Shown here one piece after another: positions 12,419 to 24,740 of a DNA stretch of 64,000 nucleotides; position 1 is the first letter of the stretch, and each line of letters opens with the position of its first letter. Origin of the DNA: Thamnidium elegans (Eukaryota > Mucoromycota > Mucoromycetes > Mucorales > Mucoraceae); the NCBI GenBank assembly GCA_025201345.1, contig JAIXMG010000021.1, positions 530,501 through 594,500 on the forward strand, written 5' to 3'. The notes under the pieces were generated by a model. It was given only the letters and a program-made list of their open reading frames with translations, ran no database searches and was not told where the DNA came from. Made by a program: the position numbers and the translations under genes.

Positions 12419-15400
12419 TCAAGTTGCTTTTTCTTTGCCTTTACTACTGACTTTAGGTACAACATTTGTAGAAGCAGTTGCTAGATCTGGAAGAGGCGCT
12501 ACAACTGCTTGCGCTTGAGGATTGCCATGCTGACAAACCAAACACTCTTGATCGGTTCCAATCTGTCGTTCCAAACACTCTGTATGAAATCCATGACCAC
12601 AACGCAATACGATATATCTCTTTTGTACGCTAGTTTTATTTTCTTCTGTCTCCTCTTGTTTATCATCTTCAAAACCAAAAGCCAAAGGAGGTTGTAATAA
12701 AGAAAGATCTAATACATTTGTTCCACAAATTTCACAGATTGCTCTTCTTGGTCGCCAACCTTTACTTTTCTTATTCACCATATCTTCTAAACTGGCAAAT
12801 AAGTCACGATCGAATAAGCGATTGGTCATTTCCAATAACTTTCCTTCGTATTTGTAAGTATCAAGCATACTTAAAAATATATCTCGGAAATCAGCAAATG
12901 TGGTCTCTCCGCGTACTTGTGAGCGTATCAGTCTTGATAACAATCTAGGAAGAGACACTTGTGGTGAGGTAGATAGTAATAGTGAGGCCAAAATAGATTG
13001 TACGGATGCTTTAAATGATGAGATAATGCGTTGATAGATCTCTGATGGGGCTATCGTATTCTTTTCAGGTTGATTACCTAATATATTGTACATCTCAATC
13101 GATCCCTCCACATACGCATCTAAAAGTCTAAACCATAAAGTTTCTACTTCATCGTTTTGGACCACTTCCTCTTCTTCGTGAGATTCATCACCAAAAGAAC
13201 TATCTTCTCGGCTCAAATCTGGTAAATTATCTTCATTTTCTAACTCTGTAGTTTGATAAACCATAGTACTTGATCTACTACTAGTCTCGCATAATCGAGT
13301 TCCTACACGTAAAACACCTTTCAATCCAATCAAACAACTATTAATTGTACTTTGCTCTTCAAATGTCCAATTGAATACAGATTGCTGATGTTCTTTTAAG
13401 ATGTGAAGAATAGTAGCGTTTTTATCTTTAGCAACTTCTAACATTTTCTCTAGTGCTCCTTGTGTATCACCACTTTTTTCCATAATCCAAACAACTGCAT
13501 CAATAACACCATGTTTCTCACAGCTTTCTTTAACTTTTTCCAAACAAATAGCATCGTTCAATTTGGTATTGAAATAATTAAATACGCCAGAGGGATCAAA
13601 ACGACACATAAGTTCAATATAGCGTTCTTGGATAGCACCATCAACGTGAGGTATATGCGTTTCTCGAATTAAACCTTGTTGCACTTGGTTTACTTCTTCA
13701 TCTCCATCATGTTCATGATAGGGCTCTAAAAGGCCTCTTAAGTAAGAGAATAAGCGTTTATCTGCCGTAACATGATGCTCATCATCATCAAACTCTTGAT
13801 CTTCTTCCAATCTACGAATAGCATCGGCATGATCAGCACCTACAAAATTCTCTACGATAGAAGCAGCCTTTTGCCCATCAATTTCAACAAACTGAGAAAT
13901 TCTAATCATAAAGACACGTTTGACTTCACTCTTTTGTCTATCATTCAATTCATTTGAACTTAATAGCTTTTGAACACATTCGAACACCATCTCTCTTCGA
14001 TCATCATCTTTAAGATAAGCTTCAACAAGTTTACCATATTTTTTATCACGACGATAGACTTGTTCCAATACTTTCCAAAATCCAGCATCTTCATATAATC
14101 GAACGATGTACTCTTCGTTGGTGGGCGTATAGACTGTCAATAGATTTTGTACGGCCTTTTCACGTTCGATACGTGTATCGGAATCATGATCTTCGGCTAA
14201 CCGAACGAGTACTTTGTTTAATGTTTTAGGTGGTAATAAAATAAAGGTGGTATACAGGTGAAGGTTGGACGCAATAAACATATAAAGCAAAATAATGTTT
14301 TCGTTGGAAACGTAATCGTAGGCTGAAGACAAGTGTTCGCTACCGATAGATGAAGAAGGTACGTTGATATGTAAGTTGGGTCGGTTGGTACTAAAAGATG
14401 TTACTGTGGATGCTGAAAGTGATTGTTTTGGTCTGGGAGGAGGTAAAGGTAATCCGTTTCCGGTTAATCCGCCACCCATAACATCCAATAGAGTATTGAC
14501 AATAATTTGTCGAGAAATAACTTTACCGGGCACTTCATCCTCGAATTTGGAGCTCAAGATATCTTCACCTCCGTTTAACCAAGGGTCTTCAAATGCAACT
14601 TCAAGCGCTTCCAATAACTTCTTGGTACTGAACCGAAGTAATAATCTCAAGTAAGGGTAAGTGGGTTCCGAAACACCATCTTCGTCATCTGCTGTCAATA
14701 CTAATTTACCACCAACAGGAGGCCATACTACACAACGACCAGAGAATACAAACGAATAAACAGCACTACGAGCATCACTTGCTTCATCTGATGCAAGAGA
14801 AGTGGAACCTTTCGGGAATGATTTTCCAGTAAGGATTAATTTTAAATAATCAAATAACTTTTCAGCATTTTGACGATCATGGAAGTTTTGTTGATTGCTA
14901 CTGTTACCCTCATGACGAAGTACAGATCGAATTACTTTTAGCATTTCTACAACCGGACTGACATAATCATGCATACTCTTGTTCCAAACGTACATCATTG
15001 CTTCATACATACCATCTCGATGACACATACTCACAATTTGATCGATATCTAAATTTCTTGGGTTGACATGCCAAATCACTTGTTCCAATTCATCTAACAA
15101 TCTTTTTTTACTGTAGTGGTCTACTAAATCCTTCATGATCGAAGGTGGTACATCTGGCACACGGTCTTCAACAATACATGGCTCAAGTACTTCCAAAAAC
15201 ACACCCTTTACATTGTTGTCAGAAAATCTTTCATACACCGTATCAAATAAAAATTCGGTATTATCCATACTTAAACAAGCTTCGATACAACCTTGTGCTA
15301 AATCATGGAACACCACTGTTTCTCCACCACTTACTTCATTGGCCATACCTTCATACGTTCTGTTGGATGAAAACGCATAATTTAAAGAAGAAGTTAATAA

Positions 15401-18400
15401 TTCCATTAACTTTTCTCCAATCAAGTTCTTTCTAGCAGATTCTTCTTCAGGCAATCCTATCACAGTTTGAATACCAATACCGTTATAAAATGATGTAGCC
15501 AATTCAATACTTTCAAGGAAATCACCAGCATGTACCAATGCTAAAATACGATCGGACCAAGATAATAAGGTACCAACATAAATTTGATTAATACCCAATA
15601 AAAACAATTTCCCTTTATAGCTCTTGATGGAACCAAAGTAAGCCATCTCAACTGACTTAAGAACTGGGGAGTTCTCGAGTGACTGAACGGTTTGGCTGGT
15701 TGGGTCTACTTTAAGGTCTTTTAAAGGTGTGTTGAACCAGTCGTGATAAACGAGTTGTTTGTTTCGGATACTAGTGCGTTGTGTTTCCATCATATTTTTA
15801 GGGTCAAATAGGATCATTTCTTCATTGGGAGTGAATAAGACAAGAATCTAAATGAATTTTTTTTAGTTTATGCTGTTACTTAATCTGTAGCAAAAAAAAA
15901 AGTATGTGTGTTACCTGTCTATTGATCCATTGAATACCAACAATAGCGTCTTTACATTTCCATTCGCCAATTTTAACAAATTCCAAATCAATTCCCTTTT
16001 TGTTTGATTTGGGTGGTGGAGGAGTAGTTACTCTAGATCGGCCATTGACGGTTACTTTGGAAGGTTCATTATTATCAACAGTTACACGAAGAATAAAAAG
16101 ATGATTTCCCCAAGCAAACGCAAGCATTGGATCAGAAGGTGAATTTTGATCTTTGTTGGGCCCTAATTTAATTACAGGCAACCATGCTAAACAACCAGAT
16201 AAAGGTTCGATAATTGGTTTAGACATATCGTCTTGAGAGTCTATTTTATGATCTGGGTGTTTAGATACTTTTGGCTTCAAGAATTTATAGAGTGTTTGTG
16301 GAGTTGGTTTAATACCAACGACAATCATCTAGTAATAATAATAATAATAAAATAAATATTTACAATATAAATAAACACAGGGATAAACTAACCTTATATG
16401 GTGTTAGTAACGCAACAAGTCCAAAATTTTCAGTTGCATGAGGTATCTGTCCCAAGGGTAAGGGTTGCATAGCGAATACGGTATTTGGTCTTCTTGGTTT
16501 AGGTATAATGGTAGGTAAATGTTGTCTTAATCGAGCACTAGCAGCAACACTTTGAGCACGTTGAATTTCGGGAATAAGGGATAAGTTTTGGTATCTTCCA
16601 AGGATACGAGTGGTAGATACACCGTTGACAACAATAATCTTATAGAGTGAATGATAAAAGGCCATACCTTGATCATTAGCAGATACAATATCCGATTTCT
16701 TTACACCTACAAAACCAATGTGTAAAACTGAAGTTCCTTTTACATGTCCTTCAATTCTATTTACACTTTGTTGAGGGTTTGATGGTGTACCAATAACTTG
16801 GTTGAGAGAAATGGGATTGATGGTACGTATAGGTGCGGCTGGTTTACGAATGTCCCATACAACTATATATCCTTGAGAATGTCCACATGCAATTGTTGTG
16901 TGGTCGGAAGAAATAGCTAAAGAAGTAACTGATCCCAACTCGATTGCTTTTTTTATGCATTAGTCCGATATACTTTTATAACAAAAAAAGGGGGGTGGAT
17001 CTTACCACGAGTACTATCACCGAGAATACACTTTAAATTTTGTGAATAATCATATACAAAAATTAAACTACGAGTTGTTCCAATAGCAATAACACCACTA
17101 ACTACCATAACCGAAATTAACCCACTTTCTTGTTTTATTGCAGGTGAATATAATTGATCAGAAACTTTTATAAGAGGAGTCCATTTAAATGCTTCCCAAG
17201 GCTCAACATTATCCTTTGTAATATCATTGTTCATAAATACAGATCTCTCAAAATCAGAAGAAGAGTTCCGAGAAACAGAATCATCACCTGTAGAAGATCC
17301 TAATCTTTGTCTTACACTATTACTACTGACAGGTGAAGCTAATAAAGATAGTTGAGATCGATGAGGCGGTGTAGTTGAAGAAAATGAAGGTGTTCCAGGT
17401 GAGGTTTTTGACATTTCTGAAGAAGAATCCTATACCATAAAATTAGCATATATTGCATCATCAGTATATTTAATCCTTACAAAGTGAAGTAAACTAGAAT
17501 CTGCATCAAATGTATCTGAAAATTCTTCAGAGTCAGAGTTATCTGATTCATTTAAAATACTTTCCAGACTAAGGTAATTCTCTATAACATACTGTAACTT
17601 GAGTCCAAAGGAAAAAAAATGTCATTGACTGTATTTATATATTACCTTTTTTTATAAATTCTTCATATAAACCAATCTCTTTTGAAACATCATCTAATAA
17701 ACTCAATACTTTTTGTTTCTTTTTTTCACCAATATTATTTTGAGTCATGCTATTAACAAGAGGACCGCCATTTAAATGAATAGATAAATCTTCCTTAATT
17801 TTATATAATCCGTTAAGACTAGTCTGTATAACTGTATCTGATTCTGAAGGTAGCTCCAACTCTGGAATTCGAAGTGCGTGAAACTTTTGTTCCAACAGCG
17901 TAAGTGAAGGAACACCATTAATTAAACGAGTTTGATAAGGAACAGCATCTAACACTTTCGACAGAGGATCGGGTTGAATGCGATCAAAAGGCTTTGGAGA
18001 CAATAACGGTTGGTTTGAGAATGAAGATTGAAGAGGAGTATTAGGTCTATTCAAAAAATGAGTATATAGAATATATTAAGCTTTTTTTTTTACTTACAAT
18101 GAATAATCTGAACTAATAGAATGAGATCTTCTATGGCTCATAAAGTTTTTTAAGTTAGCCAAATATTTTGTTGCAAGTGATCGATCCTCCAAAGCAGCTC
18201 GCAAGTCTTCCGGTAATTCAGCTGTTGCGGCATTAAGATCAATATCGATATTATTTAATAAATCCTCTTCGTCCTCTGAGCTTTCTTCAAGCACTTCCTT
18301 TAACAAAGCATCATAATCTCTACGAAATTTCATCGTGTTCGTACTAATGCTTGCTTGCATTTCAGGTACGGCCAGATTGAGTTTCTTTTTATCATTATTT

Positions 18401-18408
18401 GAATTCAT
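12419..18408 (-). CDS. VPS8: CORVET subunit Vps8 (WD40, CHCR, RING)
   Basis: Seven minus-strand exons (18408-18098, 18046-17646, about 17591-17481, 17429-17006, 16946-16393, 16328-15915, 15847-12419) give about 1880 residues. Vps8 is the Rab5-binding subunit of the CORVET tether on early endosomes. The N-terminus is acidic and disordered. A WD40-like region follows (SVTSLAISSDHTTIACGHSQ, YIVVWDIRKP), then a long clathrin-repeat-like solenoid. The C-terminus has a RING-type zinc site: CEICGTN, then CGHGFHTECLERQIG and CLVC. The length exceeds that of yeast Vps8, mostly in low-complexity linkers. One oddity: exon 2 ends in phase 1 but exon 3 needs phase 0. A single extra A in the seven-A run at 17647-17653 would explain this (assembly error or real frameshift). 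Confidence 0.9.
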
Positions 18409-20221
18409 ATCGACGAAACTTCTTTTTTTTTTTAAAAAAAAAAAAAACTCTAGTGATGAGGTTAGGGAGGGTTTTTTTTATATTATTTATTTGTACTTCT
18501 TTTTTTTTATGTAAAAAAAAGGTGTTTTAACAAAGAGAAGGAGTTTTTTGTATAGGAACCTCTCCTTGTTTATAAAAAAACAAAGCGCCGGTGCGGCACC
18601 TTTTTTTATCTCTCTCTCTCTGGCCTTCACGCGCGGAGCACACTGGGCACATGACTTTGTCTCCACGTTTACTCAACTTATTTTTGAGACTTCTTCGCAC
18701 TATTAGCGCTTATTAAACTCGGTACGGTTACACGGTTGCCTTTTGGTTTTGTGTGCAACATGGACTAAACCTATACTTCTGTTAAGAAACATGGCACCAC
18801 CATCATCATCAAAACTCAGTGGTGTTTATATTTGGAACTTGTTAGTCCACGCCACAACTAGTCGATAGACTTTTAAGTATAATCATTATAAACCATTTTC
18901 TTCTATTAAAATGGTCTATACTCTTTATATTGTTTGGTAGAACTCTCAAACCCTTATAAAAATGGACCCTTCTCTTATAACGCAGCCCAATATTAACAAG
19001 TGCATGCCGACGATAAAGCCAAAATAAAAATACCTTTACTGTTTGCCAAGAAGCCATGAAAACGGATCTATTTCCTATAAACAAATACATTGTTTGTAAC
19101 ATGTGATTTAATTATTTGTTTATAAACAATAAAAATGAAGATTCTAGCAGAGATTTATGTGGACTTTTTCGGTATAAGAAGCGAAATCTGATGTTGCGTA
19201 CAGAGTGAGATAGCGGTAATAACCAAAATTCGTACCAAGAGATAGCCTATCTGGATTCATTGGTAGAGAAAGTAACATGGGTGGTGGAGTAGGTATTATT
19301 ATTGCATTTCGTTTTTAGTAGAAGCATGGGAGGTAAATCAGGGTCTAATGACAGTTCGAGTGGGATCAGGGACGGCTTAAAGTCAATATTTGTGTGATCA
19401 TATATTTGATTAAAGGGGTATTGATCGTGACTCGAGTATTACTATGGTACCACGAAGAGAAGATACACCCATATAGATTATTTTAAGTTTATTCATAGTT
19501 ATATCTATTCCTACCGTGAAGACCTAACTAATATGACCTCATTTTGATATTCAACGGGGATATGGTTAAGATATAGTTAGGATATGTTTAACAATCACTC
19601 CAGAAACAGAACTGTTTCTTTAATTGACATTGTCACATTTTCATCCTTACTACCTCGAACGTCCACATTTAACCTTCGAAGGTTAGGAAAGAATTTTGTT
19701 AGATAACTATAAAGTCTATCATCGCATATAATTTATTAATAAAGAGTCACTTCACTCATGGAAAGACATGTATAGAAAATTCAGTATCAATTTGATGCAA
19801 TCCCAGTATTGGAATGGTATCATTCCATATGTCTGTTTATAAGTTTACCTTAGCACAATCACCAAGTTTAAAAAAATAGTATCAACATTTGTAAAGTGCC
19901 TCAGCTAACTTTCATCAAACTACACATATTCTTGTTACGAGTTACGAGTTCGCATAACGTTTGTTGTAGGCTAAAAATGGCATAGTAACAATCCAAAATA
20001 TTATTACCTGTGTGGTCTTTTTTCGGAATGAATAACTTGTAAACTCGTAAAGTTCCCATCAAAATCAACGTGTATTTTAATTTTCAAGCGGGAGTAAATA
20101 CGACATAACAATCACTTGGACAGCTACTTTTTTTTTTGGGGTTTCCATTTTATCATGTGAATTGCGGCAAAGAAAAAAAAATGTGTAGTTCTATCCTACC
20201 GATAGATTTAATATCATATTG
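18409..20221. other. Intergenic DNA between VPS8 and right repeat arm
   Basis: The VPS8 start is followed by a perfect T11A14 tract (18423-18447), presumably nucleosome-poor promoter DNA. The CT-rich and GC-richer block at 18570-18780 could be a promoter or 5' leader. The remainder is AT-rich. A minus-strand frame at 18842-19102 has no recognisable motif. No RNA gene was identified. Confidence 0.45.
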
Positions 20222-22227
20222 TACAAACAACAACTTCTTTTCTTTGCCTGATAGAGCATAAATAACGTGTTATGAATCGATAACTTGTATTAAGTGCTAG
20301 CTGTATGTAGGACTATGCCATTTTTTCCTCTCTCTCTCTCACACTCTCTCTATTGAATTGATGTAGTGTAATAGCTTGATTTTGACTTTTATTTTTACTG
20401 TTTTTTTTTCTTTTTTTGGGTGGTAATTTGTTATGCATAGTTACAGCCCCTCTTTTGGTTAATCATACCCACATATTGGATCTTGACTTTTTGTTGTATA
20501 GACAAATAATACTTTTATTTGCGAAATAATAATTCTTTAAATATCGATAATAGCTCGAATAAAACATTTGTTGTCTAAACAACCGTGTCCCCTTTTTTTT
20601 TTTTCTTCTTCTTTTATCAGTTTAATAACTATACAACTTGCTTAACGCCAAAATATTTTTTTTGTTTTTGTTTACAAGCAGAGACTTGTGTTTTTTTATT
20701 ATTAAAATACAGGTTTTTTTTAAAAGCCTTTTTTTTTCTTTTTTTTTTTTCTCATGGTTTTATTTTGTTTTACAAGCTTGTTATTTCTGAATATCCTTAT
20801 CTTATTTATATATATATATATACATACGCAATATGAAGTCAACAAACACACAATCTCAAGTGAATAAACACCGTGCAGCTCTCGATAAACCCCGCGCAGC
20901 ATGTACAGAATGTGACAGGCCTAGTGATTTCTGTCAGCATCATAAAAATCCTTCCAGTTCGCCCAGTACCTCTAAAAATTCTAAAAGAGCTACTCGTTAT
21001 CAACCATATCCTTCTTCAAATCTTGATAACCAGCCTAAGATACTTCATCGTTCAAAGAAAAACGATCGAACAGCAACAAAGCTTAACAATAATGAACCAA
21101 AGAAAGACGAAGAAGTAATAGTTATTGACTCTAGTAGTGACGAAGAGGATTCATATACAACACCTCAACCAAAGCAATATGAGGAAGTAATCATTATTGA
21201 CTCTAGTAGTGAAGAAGAGGATTCACATGCAAATTCACGAAAGGTATTTGTAACTCAGACAGTCAAACCAGAACCTTGTGCTGCAGCACCTATCGCAGAG
21301 CCCACTGCTACTGAACAAGTAATCACAAAGAAATCACGCGTTACTCGAAATGTCAAATTACTCAGGGTATCTGTAAAACCAAAAACCGAACCTGTATCCT
21401 CATGTGCTTCGCTTGATATCAATCAAGATCCTAGCGCTGCTAAATCTAAAAGAAAGGCATCTATTGCTCGAAGAGCCAAAGCCGAACCATATGCCGCTGC
21501 CAAATCCTCAAGAAGGACGTCAAGTGTCGTTGATCAAGAGTCCGATGTTTCTGTACAAGAAAAAGATTCGTCCAGTATCGCTGCTGAACGTTCTCCTAAA
21601 AGAAAGGCTTCTGCATTGACCGAAACTTCTGACCTTAGTACCACTTCGGATCAAGTTGACGAACCTTTATGCAAGAGCAGAAGAAAATCTCCTGCTGAAT
21701 TTCCAAGCAAGAAACGTGCTTCCCGTGTTGCTACTAACAAGCGCACTTCAAGAACAATATCTTCTGGCGCTTTTATTATTGATTTCAACGTATTAACTCC
21801 GGCTAATTTTGAATTTGAGGAAAAAAAACCTGTACCCGAAATTGATTACCTTCAATTAATCAAAGATGATCTCAGTACTCTCCGTATTAAAAAGGATGAG
21901 TTAACTGTATCCAATAAAATCCTGGGCGAAGGACAAATAGGAACTGTATACGAAGGGATGTATGGTCAGACAAGAGTTGCATGCAAGACTATATGTTTAG
22001 AAATAGGCGAAGAATATTTCTATTTTCAGATGTATAAAGAGCTTGTATTTTCACGCAAGTTGTCTGAATGCCAAGGTGTTATCAGATATTTTGGCTGGAC
22101 TTTCGACGATGACAATGACAAATTCTACTTAATTCAGCCTCTGATCGATAATGGCGATGCCAGAAAGTATCTCTCTCAAAAAGGTAAGTCATTAAAAAAA
22201 AAATATACTGTATAGAATCATAACTAA

Positions 22228-22261
<34 letters not shown>

Positions 22262-22651
22262 CATACACGTTTTTTGAAAAAACAAAAGCGAAGTTTAGAA
22301 ACAAAATATTTCCAGCTACGTTGTAGAGTGTGGTGTTATTAATACTTGGATGAAGAGAAGAAAGAGGGGGGAGGGCAGTGCGGGGCGGTATGGAAATACC
22401 TGCTTGAAGAAAGGATTTTTTTTGATATTTTCACAACTGTTTCAGTTGTAAACGGAACCTCGTTAAAAGTAAACTCCCAATGAGCAATTCAGAAAAAGTC
22501 GACGGTAGCAACAATAACCAAGAGTTGGGGCTCTTATAAGCCCATTTCAATTCCCATAGTGGTTAGGCAGGTTGAATAATGGTCGAGGAGACAGCAGTGA
22601 CGACGGGATCAATATAATCATGCTATATCGATTGTCATTTGCATGATTTTG
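20222..22651 (+). repeat. Right arm of large inverted repeat (short copy)
   Basis: This is the reverse-complement partner of 1123-6092. It begins with GTACAAACAACAACTTC and matches the left arm through the kinase promoter and first exon. At the T run 22230-22259 it jumps directly to the sequence that lies beyond 1517 in the left arm, and it ends near GCATGATTTTG at 22651. Its length (about 2430 bases) equals the matched parts of the left arm, so the difference is one block of about 2.54 kb. Confidence 0.9.
20833..22215 (+). pseudogene. Truncated second copy of the SIM-containing kinase
   Basis: The first exon (20833-22183) is nearly identical to that of the left-arm kinase. I count seven amino-acid differences over 460 codons, including I3T, G15A, K to E in the second SUMO-interaction-like motif, and S to F before the kinase domain. 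The GTAAGT donor is retained at 22184, but exons 2-4 with the catalytic loop, DLG and APE are deleted, so read-through stops at 22215. Only the N-terminal region and the kinase N-lobe (GEGQIGTVYEG, VACK) could be made. It may be dead. Alternatively it could express a SUMO-binding fragment without catalysis. Seven changes with no stop codon imply a recent duplication. Confidence 0.75.
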
Positions 22652-22663
22652 TGGGAAAGAATA

Positions 22664-22771
22664 TGTATTTCGAGATGATCAATTCCAAGCTGAAAGAAAA
22701 AGAATCCAAGCTTATCACATACGAAACATTAGTATATGACAATAATCTTGTTTTAATATGTTTAATTTAAC
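22664..22771 (+). other. Short coding-like frame outside right repeat arm
   Basis: Just outside the repeat boundary the plus strand reads MYFEMINSKLKEKESKLITY and ends at a TAA at 22769-22771. It is too short to assign. It could be the exon remnant of a gene cut by the repeat, as on the left side. Confidence 0.25.
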
Positions 22772-22890
22772 CTTTTTCATACTTAATTAGCCTTCTGTTG
22801 TATTAATAACTGAAGACCATTCTCATGCGTTGTCAGCAACATTTCAGAATACTACCTTCAGCGAAACAGACTAGTTACAGTTTTAAAACA

Positions 22891-23110
22891 ATGTCAGTCA
22901 CCGTACCTATTTCTAGAGAAACATTTGAAAATCACGTCAATCTCTACAATTAAACTAACATTGACGAGGAACTGTAAGTACTAAATATTACTTATTTTAA
23001 AAATTAAATTCAAATACTTGATTTTTTTTAGAATGGTCCCTTCCTTTAAGGTCTATATACTTACCGCTATTCTTAAATCGATTATTACCGATGATAGTGG
23101 TGTTAAAGCG
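22891..23110 (+). pseudogene. Small gene remnant with a clean intron
   Basis: An ATG at 22891 starts MSVTVPISRETFENHVNLYN and then meets a TAA. The same frame continues TNIDEEL to a GTAAGT donor at about 22974. A canonical intron ending in TTTTTTTTAG follows, then MVPSFKVYILTAILKSIITD. The intact splice sites and protein-like composition suggest a decayed host gene. I do not recognise the family. Confidence 0.3.
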
Positions 23111-23271
23111 GGGGACAGAAGAAGGTGCTCTGGAAAAATCCACCCTTAAATAGAACCTACCCTTAAATCGAATACCTTTAGATAGAGCCGCTACTGTACA
23201 GCTCGTTTTTTTTCCGGGTTATACTGCTCATATATTCTTGGGGGTCCAATGCAGTTGTAAATATACATGGG

Positions 23272-23295
23272 TCAGAGAGAGAGAGAGAGAGAGAT
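23272..23295. repeat. GA microsatellite
   Basis: A run of about eleven GA dinucleotides lies in accessory DNA with no gene across it. Confidence 0.8.
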
Positions 23296-23422
23296 GCAAG
23301 TGCTAATATTTATTAGTCTAAACAGCAGTTTTAAATTGCTATTTCTTGTTAGTAAAACTAGAAGGCATATAAACCGTACATACTATTTTTTCCTTTTTAT
23401 ACAAGCGGGCGTTTTCTTTATT

Positions 23423-23486
23423 TTGCCTTCTATGGTAAAGGCTAATTAATTACTAAACTAAAAAAAAAAAGTTATAAAAAAAGAGG
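23423..23486. repeat. Direct repeat, copy A
   Basis: This 64-base stretch (TTGCCTTCTA, GCTAATTAATTA, then TATAAAAAAAGAGG) recurs in the same orientation at 25697-25756 with a few changes. The two copies bracket about 2.2 kb of GC-richer DNA. They lack the TG...CA ends expected of retrotransposon LTRs. Confidence 0.6.
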
Positions 23487-24521
23487 TAGTCAAATGAAAG
23501 AATCATGTTGAATGTGCTTAACCAAAATTTTATACATTTAGTAATATTCTAGAGTTGGAAGTAAAAGAATAATAGTCTTATGCACCTATCAGTAAGAAGA
23601 CGTTATATAATTTTAAAGGCAAAAAAAAGGTGTGGTTTTATTTATTTAACTAAAGCGTGTTTCTCTTGGTTCTCAAAGCAAAGCTTTTTATACATGTATA
23701 AAAAAGAACACTTTGATACTAACAGGATTAGCCACGTGAAGGCGGAAACACATCTGGCCCCTTCGCAGATGCTACTGCGCTGAACATGACAAGAGTACCT
23801 TAGTTTGAGCTGAGGACTGGCTATAAATATCGCACGAAATCTAGAGCTTCCAGCTGGAAACATACAGCGCCAAAGTATGTTACACGTCAGCACACGACAG
23901 CACCTCCCCCGGAATGTGCTCAAGCCGATCATTTCCCACATCGGGCCCCAGGAGTACACACCTATTGCCCCCAAGTAAGCAGTCGCGAGACAAACAATTC
24001 AGGTCAAGACCTATATTAATAGTACTATACCTAATAACCTAACCTTATTATGCTTGTTATGCTTCAGTACCAGTGACTCCTTTGTACAGATGCGATAAAT
24101 CGAACCACCATGGCTTCACGAAAAGACACCTAGATGCAGACAATCTCCAATCTTAATCCCACCTTCAGATCTGGAACCACCTGTTTCCACTTACGATTTC
24201 TTGACGTGGTTTTAAAACTATAATTACCCAATCCTCACCACGGATCAGGGAACGCCGTCACCAAGGTTTACGACCAACCCAAGTTCTTTCTTACTGATCC
24301 AGTGCCGACTATAAGAGGGAGACCAAAGAATACCAGCTTTTTTTTTTTTTTTTTTTTTTTTTGGTTTATGGTTTTTTTAAAACCAAAGTGACCAGCACCT
24401 TAAAAAAATTTTATTGCAAGGAAATTGGCCACCTCGATATACTCGCAGGAAAGAAAATGCCAAAAGAGAAAAGTATCTCTTTCAGTCTTCTTTCCTCTTT
24501 CTACCAAGGTGATATCTCCTT
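23487..24521. other. GC-richer accessory block, no intact gene
   Basis: Compared with the flanks this DNA is clearly richer in G and C from about 23730 to 24330. A TATA-like CTATAAATA at about 23819 and a good start context (ACCACCATGG, about 24107) are present, but the frame from that ATG stops after seven codons. The composition suggests mobile-element origin, without a recognisable domain. Confidence 0.35.
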
Positions 24522-24632
24522 ACAAAATGTCCAGCATTTTAAGCGAATGAGAGAGAGAGAGGGGGGGGGAGCGGACAGAAGAGACAAGGACAAAAGAGTG
24601 GAATGAGTTTTTAGACAAAATTTCCAGCATTA

Positions 24633-24677
<45 letters not shown>

Positions 24678-24740
24678 GCGAACAGAAGAGACGAGGGCGA
24701 AAGGGGAGGAATGTATTTTTAGACAAAATGTCCAGCATTT
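24522..24740 (+). repeat. Tandem repeat with nested GA runs
   Basis: The motif ACAAAATGTCCAGCATT starts at 24522, 24615 (one change) and 24723, giving units of 93 and 108 bases. Each full unit contains a GA microsatellite (the second has about 20 GA steps, 24635-24675) followed by GAACAGAAGAGACGAGG-like sequence and TTTTTAGAC. The size difference between units lies mostly in the GA run. Confidence 0.8.

Noticed and set aside
23642..23974. 110-codon minus-strand frame rich in Cys and Trp
   Set aside because: No family resemblance. It lies in GC-richer accessory DNA where stops are rarer by chance.
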